DNA of 64,000 nt, from contig KN834752.1 of assembly GCA_000827265.1 (NCBI GenBank), positions 982,948 through 1,046,947 of the forward strand, given 5' to 3'. This document shows positions 57,537 to 64,000 of this stretch, piece by piece. The stretch comes from Collybiopsis luxurians FD-317 M1 (Eukaryota > Basidiomycota > Agaricomycetes > Agaricales > Omphalotaceae). The notes beneath the pieces were generated by a model, which saw nothing but the letters and a program-made list of their open reading frames with translations, made no database searches and was not told the DNA's origin. Made by a program: the position numbers and the translations under genes. The stretch's first letter is position 1; the number at the start of each line of letters is the position of its first letter.

Positions 57537-59039
57537 ATGTTCTCGCGAATCAAGTCGACGTCCCCAAAGGCTTTATCGCTGTCCCCAAAGGGCTTATCTC
57601 TTTTTGGTCGAACCCAGATAGAGTGTATGGATAGAGGGCTTTTCTCGGTAAATGGCGAGTTTCAACTTCTTTTCAGTATCAGTCTTGTTAACAGTTGAAT
57701 GTAGGTGCAAAGTATATCATTGAGCTCATACGCTCTCGCCGAACCGTCACAAAACTTATTCTAGGCCACAACTCGCTTTCGGACGATGGATGCGTACTCT
57801 TGTTCTCCTTTCTTAGCTCGCCTGTTGGTCGTAAATATCCTATCACCGAGATAACCCTTAATGCAAACGCTATTGGCAATCGAGGACTTGCAGCGATAGC
57901 TGTCTATTTGGTGGGTAACACGAAGCTTAGCGAGCTTTTCCTTCAGGACGTAGGTGAAATTAGATTCACTTTCCTTTTGAGCCTGGCTAATCGCCTTGTA
58001 GAATATGTTCACTCCAGATCCGGAGACTGTGGTTCAGTTTGCAGCTGCTATCAACCAGTCCCATCTTCGTTTACTCTCCCTCACGACTAATCGTTCACTT
58101 TCTGACGCATTTGCCCGCCTATTCTTTCCTGCCATCTCCTCTCGTTTCCTCCAAGAACTGCATTTATCAGCCGTTGGCCTCACGTATCGTTCTGCGCCGG
58201 ATATCGCAGATTACATCACTTCCCCTGATCGCTGTCGGCTGCACACTCTCAAGTTCAATGGGAACACTTTGGCGTTCCGTGGTGTACGTGCCATCATTCG
58301 CGCAATTGAACGAGCCAATTTCAGCTTGACCGTGGTTGAAATGTACTCGAATAGTATTGTGTCTGGCCTGGATAGCGAAGATATTGACGGTGAATTACAA
58401 CCGTCTAGCTCAGAGGCGTGGAAGGACATGGAAAAGTTGCTCAAGCAGGTTATGAGGCGCAACTCTGATTTCAAGAAGGAGACAGGGAAGGAGGCGTTGC
58501 GGCTTTTGCGATACTCGCGCACAGTTCTTCTTCATTCTAAGCAGCAGTTTGATTATGAGAACTCCCCTTCTCCAGCTTCTACCATCGGATTCCCCTTCAG
58601 AGATCTTCCGACCGAGATCCGGTTACACATTCTTTCATACCTTGCTCCTCTTCTATCTGCAGCTCAGCGCGCCCGAATCTATACCTACGCATCTGTACCT
58701 TCTACTCTTCCTGCCCTATTGCCCTCCTTGACTGGTCCATCCCTGGCATTGTCAGGGAAAAATCCAGAACCATCCGTTTTCTCTGTTTGTGTTCCTGATC
58801 CTTCGGTCACTTTGGGATTCTCTAGTCCTCCAAAGGCTTTGCCAACATCACCGGTATGGACCATTCATGATACTGGATCCCCTGGAGGTGGATGTCCTCC
58901 TGGTAAATGCATGGATAGGAACAGCTTGTTATGCCATCTTGAACAACAAAGGACAGCTTGGCTCGAGCACGTGGGCTGCTTGCATTATGATCCTGGGCCA
59001 GAATTGGACACTCAGAAGAGCATTACAACTGAATATTGA
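57537..59039 (+). CDS. leucine-rich-repeat (RNI-like) protein with F-box-like segment
   Basis: Exon 1 (57537 to about 57657) starts MFSRIKSTSPKALSLSPKGL with a duplicated SPKxLSL unit, then FGRTQIECMDRGLFS. After an intron, VGAKYIIELIRSRRTVTKLI begins ribonuclease-inhibitor-type repeats: LILGHNSLSDDGCVLLFSFL, ITEITLNANAIGNRGLAAIA, KLSELFLQD, FLQELHLSAVGL and HTLKFNGNTLAFRGVRAIIR. A second intron (about 57950-58004) brings in NMFTPDPETVVQFAAAINQS. Towards the C-terminus, FRDLPTEIRLHILSYLAPLL resembles an F-box, unusually placed after the repeats. The end is Pro/Ser- and Cys-containing (GGGCPPGKCMDRNSLLCHL). TGA at 59037-59039. A ubiquitin-ligase adaptor role is possible but not shown. Confidence 0.82.
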
Positions 59040-59399
59040 ATAACAATATTAATTTATTGCCTATGTATGTGAACGGAGTCGGAGGAGTGTATCATACCCT
59101 TGGGACTTTTTTAATGTACCCGTTATAGTTGTATCTACTACGTCTTGGGTGTCAAAGTAGAATATCTAGAGACGGAATTCATAGATTTCAATACACGCCG
59201 AGAGTGTAAATTTCCGTAATGAAAGCATGGTGCAACTCTTCCGATGTGAACCCGTGCCGGAAAGACGCGTTCACTGGACTAATAAGTGATAACGAGACTT
59301 GGACGGATTACCTTGGTGTGGCCTTGGTATGGCCCCAGGCTACTCAAACCCTGTCTTTATGGTCCAATACGTGACGCGGTCAGGCCTCAGACTCGGAGG
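59040..59399. other. intergenic, no gene seen
   Basis: This is the 3' flank of the LRR gene and the upstream region of the aldo-keto reductase. No recognisable product. Confidence 0.6.
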
Positions 59400-59407
59400 T
59401 ATAAAAG
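59400..59407 (+). promoter_or_regulatory. TATA box of the aldo-keto reductase gene
   Basis: TATAAAAG lies 78 nt upstream of the ATG at 59478. Confidence 0.65.
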
Positions 59408-59477
59408 CTGACCTGGGATTCTCGAGTGGTAATCAGAACGAAATTCGACAACTCCTCTGTTTTTATAGTACCTTGCA

Positions 59478-61004
59478 ATGTCCCTCTTCTCAGCTGCACC
59501 TGAACCCCCCACTAAGCTTGGTGTCCTTAGAACCCTGTCTCCTAATGCTGGTGTCCATGTTTCCCCACTCTGTTTTGGAGGCATGAGCATCGGTGATAAG
59601 TGGAATGACTTTATGGGATCGATGGATAAAGGGTCAAGCTTCAAACTCCTCGATGCCTACTTTGATATGGGTGGCAATTTCATAGGCAAGTCCTTCAAAG
59701 TCTCGAGTAGAACGCGTATTTCTGACCCTTATCATCCAGATACCGCCAATAATTAGTATGTCTTCGTGTAGGTTCATCATCTCTGTTTCTCTGACATTCT
59801 GCATCAGTCAAGACGAAAGTTCGGAAGAGTTTATCGGCGAGTGGATGGAAAAGCGGGGAATAAGAGATCAGATAGTCCTCGCTACCAAGGTGGGCTTGCT
59901 TCATTGGACTTTGAAGGCGCCTTCTGAGCCCTTTGTCGCAGTATACTACAAACTTCAAACGGGGTAACAACTCCATCGCGCAGAAGGCCAACTATACAGG
60001 TAACAATGTCAAATCTATGCATGTAAGCGTCGAAGCCAGTCTCAAGAAGCTCCGCACGTCGTACATTGACTTGCTATATCTCCACTGGTGGGATTTCGGT
60101 ACCTCCGTGAAAGAGGTAATGGACGGCTTGCATTCACTTGTGATGCAAGGCAAAGTTCTCTATCTGGTAACTTTCTTTTCCTCGAGTCGAAACGAGTCCA
60201 TGGTTAATCATCTTCCTTCCCAGGGGATTTCTGACACGCCTGCATGGGTCGTGTCCCAAGCGAACGAATACGCGCGAAGTAACGGTAAAACACCATTTTC
60301 TGTGTACCAAGGACGCTGGAGCATTCTTGACCGCTCATTTGAGCGAGACATCATTCCAATGGCTCGTTCTCTCGGTATGTTTTACTTCCCTTTTTACGAG
60401 AACCGTGAGTTAATATCCCGTCGACCTATAAGGTCTTGCTCTCGCTCCTTGGAATGTCCTCGGCGCAGGAAAACTACGCACTGACGCTGAAGAGCAACGA
60501 CGAAGGGAGTCAGGGGAGAATGGCCGTACGATGAGAGGGGATTGGCAGAGAAACGAAAACGAAGTTAAGATCTCTCGTGCTTTGGAGAAGGTCGCGGGCG
60601 AGCTTGGACTCGGTGAAGATATCGGTGCAGGTAAGACTTTTCTTCTACAGACTCATTTTCCACGGTTGACGAACAGCGCGTAGTTGCAATCGCGTATGTG
60701 ATGCAGAAGACGCCATACGTCTTCCCGCTCATCGGGGGAAGAAAAGTTGAGCAGCTTCAAGCAAACATCAAGGCGCTCGATGTTGCACTCAGTAACGAAC
60801 AGATTGAGTTTTTGGAGAGTATCATTCCTTTCGATCTGGGATTCCCTCATGACATGATTGTGAGTCTATTTCCAAGAAATATCAGAGTAAACGGGACTTG
60901 ACTTTGCAATCTAGGGTGATGGATCAAAACCTTTCATTGGCTTGCAAAACGCAATGACCTTGAAAAATGTTCCCTTCCAGCGGGCTATACAACCCAGCGA
61001 TTGA
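59478..61004 (+). CDS. aldo-keto reductase, aryl-alcohol dehydrogenase (AAD) / norsolorinic acid reductase type
   Basis: This is an NADPH-dependent AKR of the AAD group, enzymes that interconvert aromatic aldehydes and alcohols, for example during lignin breakdown. The ATG at 59478 starts MSLFSAAPEPPTKLGVLRTL. Motifs after splicing: VSPLCFGGMSIGDKW, YFDMGGNFIDTANNY (catalytic Asp and Tyr), YQDESSEEFIGEWME, IVLATKY (catalytic Lys), LKKLRTSYIDLLYLHWWD (catalytic His), GISDTPAWVVSQANEYA, FSVYQGRWSILDRSFERD, LALAPWNVLGAGKL, VAIAYVMQKTPYVFPLIGGR and KALDVALSNEQIEFLES, ending RAIQPSD with TGA at 61002-61004. FIDTANNY is read only if a GC-AG intron (59686-59739) is removed. The catalytic tetrad is complete. 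Confidence 0.93.
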
Positions 61005-61280
61005 TAGTAACGATTAATGTAGACTTTGGACATTACTCTTCAGTATTAAGGCAATAAATATTTTCGTCAAGTGAACAGACCCCAATAAGCGCTCAATCAC
61101 ATGACTCACCCAAATGAGCCAGAGCCTCTGAACTTTTCTTCGTCTTGCCACTCGCACAGACTGCTGAAAACTTTGCGGTAGCTTACATCTTTCGCGGTTC
61201 CATCAATCTACACTCTTTTCCAATCATTTTTGTGGCCGTTTGGCCTATAGACGCTTGAGGTTTTCACTCAGTTTGTGTCC

Positions 61281-63094
61281 ATGACGACCCCAGAAGAACA
61301 GGACACCCTTCGTCTTCTTGTTCAACATGTCGCTCGGGGATTTTATGAACCAAAGTACACAATCATAATGGATCAACTGGCGCGCCACCCAGTGTAAGTG
61401 CTCAAACGGTGCACAAAACTTTCAGCGCAGGAGCTAAAAGAATTCTGCGATTGTCTTATACTCTTTGTTTCAGTCTCAAGGACGACGACCTTGCAGGAAG
61501 AATGGGGTGGCAGCCAAAGGAGCTAAATAAGGTTATCGCCGTGCTTGCAAATGATGCTCTGGTCAAGATGTGAGTTCGTACCCCGATGGGTTTGGTATGG
61601 TGATGCTGATCTGTCCAGCTATCGGCAAAACGAGTTGAAGGAAGGTGCTCAGCGTGCTGTCGGCAAACAGTACTATTACATCGACTATGCCCATTTCTGT
61701 AATGTGGTCAAATGGCGTATCGCAAAGATGCGACACAAAATTGATTCCACTCTTCGTAATGTACTTACCATTTTTCCTGGTTCATTTAAATTCTAATACC
61801 TCGTGTAGGAACTTGATAATAAAGGTTACATTTGCCCCCAATGCAAGGCATCATATACCCCCCTCGACGTAGATAAACTAATGGATTTCGCTCGTGGCTG
61901 TTTTGTGTGTGAGATATGTCAAGGTGAAGTGGTGGACAATGAGAATGCTGAGACGGTGCAGGGTGGGAAGGATCGTATGTCGCGCTTTAATCATCAGATG
62001 CGCTTCATACGTGCCGGTTTGCAAAAGAGTGAAACCATGGTATTGCCTCCGTGCGTGCATCGATATAGTATCAAAGAGTCGTGACTAACGAATGGATCCA
62101 GATTCGATGTAGCAGCATGGATTCGAACAAATTTGACCGGCGGAGATGACAAAAATCTGGATGCACCAGGTTCTGGTCTCAAAATTGCTGGGTCAGACCC
62201 GAACAAGCCAGAGGATGAAGGAATTGGAGTTATTATTGCGTCCGATAAGGACGAAGCTACGAGGAAACTGGAGAGAGATGCTCAGGCCGAACTCAAGCGC
62301 CAGCAGAATGCGCTTCCTTCATGGCACCTGAAGAGTACGATCTCTGGGGACTTGACAGCACTGGGTATCAAAGAGAATGCTCGGGCTGAAGCTGCCGTCG
62401 CCAACGGTGCGCCCCCCACATCCAACGATGATATACTACGTGGGTTGGGTGTCGTCGGCCAGAAACCCACGCAAGCTCCTGCTCTGATCTTCGAATCCAG
62501 AGAACGCGAAATGAAACCTGTCATTAATCCTGATGCCGACTGTCCGTGCTCAAACTTTTATTTGTGACAAATGTTCGCTGACTTGTATCGTAGACTACGA
62601 GCAGTATTATGCATCGCTCGCTGCGTCTGCTGCCGCCTCGGCCCAAGCTACTCCGTCCGGGAGCGTCCCTGGAAGCTCAGACTTTGACGACTTTGGAGAG
62701 GAGGATGAAGATCGAAAGCCTTCTATCGAGTACCTGAATTCTTTGAACGACTATCGGAAGCGTTCCAGATCGCAGGAGGACGAGGGCTCTGGAAATCGGA
62801 ACAAGATTGCGAAAGTTGAATTGACGAATGGTGATCTGAAGCAAGACGTTCCTATGAATGTTGATATCGATGTTAGTGCCACTGGATACAATGGTGAAGA
62901 TAAAGATCCGAGAGAGGATCCTATCGTATATGGTCTGTGCTTTCATTTTTCCTTCGTTTACCGCGAGACTGAGATCATTCGCAGTGAACGGAAATCCTGT
63001 TGCATTCTCTAAAGTGACGGAGGAAGACCATGAGTTGATGACACCAGAAGAGTATACAGCTTACTTTGAGGTAATGCAGTCCTTGGAAGTGTAG
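61281..63094 (+). CDS. TFA1: transcription initiation factor TFIIE subunit alpha
   Basis: TFIIE-alpha recruits and regulates TFIIH at Pol II promoters. The ATG at 61281 starts MTTPEEQDTLRLLVQHVARG, followed by a winged-helix TFE domain: YEPKYTIIMDQLARHPV, DDLAGRMGWQPKELNKVIAV, YRQNELKEGAQRAVGKQYYY and DYAHFCNVVKWRIAKMRHKI. The zinc ribbon is YICPQCKASYTPLDVDKLMD, with the second pair CFVCEICQGEV. Next come RFNHQMRFIRAGLQKSETM and DVAAWIRTNL. The tail contains an Ala-rich stretch, an acidic patch (FDDFGEEDEDRKPSIEYL) and ends MTPEEYTAYFEVMQSLEV, TAG at 63092-63094. Seven or so short introns are inferred, one joining NPDAD to YYEQYYASLA. Confidence 0.93.
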
Positions 63095-63589
63095 ATTTCA
63101 TATGATGTTTGAGAGAAAAAATCTTAACGCCAAAAAAATTGTATACGATTGTTCTATGTGCTGTGCTGAGATCGCTTAGAGTGGAATTCGGTTTCCAGGT
63201 ACAAAGTGGAGAAGATGGTGTAACTTACGGACAAGTCGGACAAGTAACCATGGGGTCTGAGTGGTAAGTACATGCCTGAATTTCGGTCATTCAGGCTCAG
63301 AGGAGATCCGAAATCTTTCCATACATGTCGTCTGACTGGGTTCAGTTTTTCGTGGCCCAATGGGATCGATACATATTCAGCCCAGCCAAAATTAGGTATG
63401 ACGAGTTCAGGCCGTGTGGAATGATGGACCATGTTGGGACTGGTGGTGTTCCACTGCGTTACCATTGTGATACTGAAAAACTTGCAGAATTTTGCCAACT
63501 CCATGCTTTGAAGGTACGCCCGGGCCGTCTGTAAGTATATCATATAAACCGCGGTCTCCAGAATTGTTCTCGGAAATCTCAGCGTCACA
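63095..63589. other. intergenic with overlapping antisense frames
   Basis: A minus frame of 144 codons (63154-63588) and a plus frame of 69 codons (63325-63534) overlap here. Neither has a recognisable domain. Confidence 0.5.
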
Positions 63590-64000
63590 ATGCGTTTCGT
63601 TCAGGCCTGCCTGCTAGCTATCCTGCTTCCCTTTGCAACTTGCCTTCAATATCACGGAGCGGACTATTCCTCGCTTGTGAATCTTGAGAATGCGGGAAAG
63701 ACTTATAAGGATGGAGGAGTTAGTGGGTACCGCGATCTTTTTGCAATGCTAGCATTTGACAGTTGTGTCTCTCAAGCCGGAAAGTTTGACCAGATTCTTC
63801 ACAATCACGGTGTCAATCTGGCTCGCATTCGAGTGTGGACAAGCACGAACAATGCAGACTATAGTCTGACTTACGGTCTGGCGTTGGCTAAACGAGCTGT
63901 AGCCCTTGGAATGGATCTCTTGATTGATTTGCATTATAGGTATCTCTTTTGATTTTGATGTTCCAGAGTCTTACTGAACCTTGCATTTAGTGATACATGT
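63590..64000 (+). CDS. GH53 arabinogalactan endo-beta-1,4-galactanase (5' part)
   Basis: GH53 enzymes cut beta-1,4-galactan side chains of pectin. The ATG at 63590 begins a signal peptide (MRFVQACLLAILLPFATCLQ), then YHGADYSSLVNLENAGKTYK, the family opening. An intron within about 63730-63780 is needed to bring KFDQILHNHGVNLARIRVWT next to the first exon; the frame is also open through it. TSTNNADYSLTYGLALAKRA and LGMDLLIDLHY follow, with a junction at about 63938 to SDT at the right edge, as in the family LHYSDTWADP. The catalytic glutamates lie beyond the window. The gene is truncated only by the window edge. Confidence 0.9.

Noticed and set aside
59686..59760. Apparent frameshift in the aldo-keto reductase
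   Set aside because: It is explained by a GC-AG intron that restores FIDTANNY.
63154..63588. 144-codon minus frame abutting the GH53 gene
   Set aside because: No recognisable domain. It overlaps a plus frame and includes the GH53 promoter region.
1..64000. CRISPR arrays, bacterial operons, prophage or intact transposase genes
   Set aside because: None was seen. Gene structure and content are those of a fungal nuclear genome.

Overview
The window looks like nuclear DNA of a filamentous basidiomycete fungus, most likely an Agaricomycete. The genes are split by many short introns (about 45-60 nt, GT-AG). Spacing is tight and there is no operon structure. The protein set is typical of the group: an RRG9-type mitochondrial protein, Zn2Cys6 regulators, a GH53 galactanase, an aryl-alcohol-dehydrogenase-type aldo-keto reductase, a 4-coumarate-CoA-ligase-like enzyme, a P450, a DUF3455 secreted protein and a CsbD-like stress protein. 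All assignments come from reading the translations. No database search was run, and splice sites are inferred from frame and motif continuity.

Layout. 1-5.1 kb: RLI1/ABCE1 (minus, 3' end off the window), a coiled-coil hypothetical protein and the GID-complex subunit FYV10/MAEA. 5.1-7.9 kb: gene-poor. 7.9-15.4 kb: a dense block with an AdipoR/IZH membrane protein, a P450, RRG9, a coactosin-like ADF/cofilin protein, a GNAT acetyltransferase and NAC-beta (EGD1/BTF3). 15.4-19 kb: no gene I can support. 19-34.7 kb: a Gyp8/TBC1D20-type RabGAP, a 4CL-like acyl-CoA ligase, an F-box protein, a CsbD-like protein, an FAD monooxygenase and a trehalose-phosphate phosphatase of the Tps2 type. 34.7-41.5 kb: a gene desert with a tRNA-derived Pol III relic. 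41.5-52.1 kb: two Zn2Cys6 factors, MAM33/p32, an Arg/Ser-rich hypothetical protein, an MFSD5/MOT2-type molybdate transporter and a DUF3455 protein. 54.3-64 kb: a small secreted-family protein with very short introns, an Old-Yellow-Enzyme with a hydrophobic C-terminal extension, an LRR/F-box-like protein, the aldo-keto reductase, TFIIE-alpha (TFA1) and the 5' part of a GH53 galactanase.

The genes do not form one pathway. Housekeeping functions (ribosome recycling, nascent-chain binding, Pol II initiation, mitochondrial maintenance, ubiquitin-mediated glucose response) are mixed with genes of a plant-litter or wood-decay lifestyle (galactanase, aldo-keto reductase, 4CL-like ligase, P450, flavin enzymes). 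Several gene pairs share very short divergent promoters: RRG9/coactosin, GNAT/NAC-beta and OYE/LRR.

The most unusual points are a consensus GC-AG intron in the aldo-keto reductase, a likely second GC-AG intron in the TBC gene, an exon of a Zn2Cys6 factor that stays open in two frames when both flanking introns are retained, a Cys-rich C-terminus in the second factor that appears only after splicing, the membrane-tailed OYE, a gene with introns near 32 nt, and strong TATA boxes with no downstream ORF. I found no clear evidence of a wholly new system.
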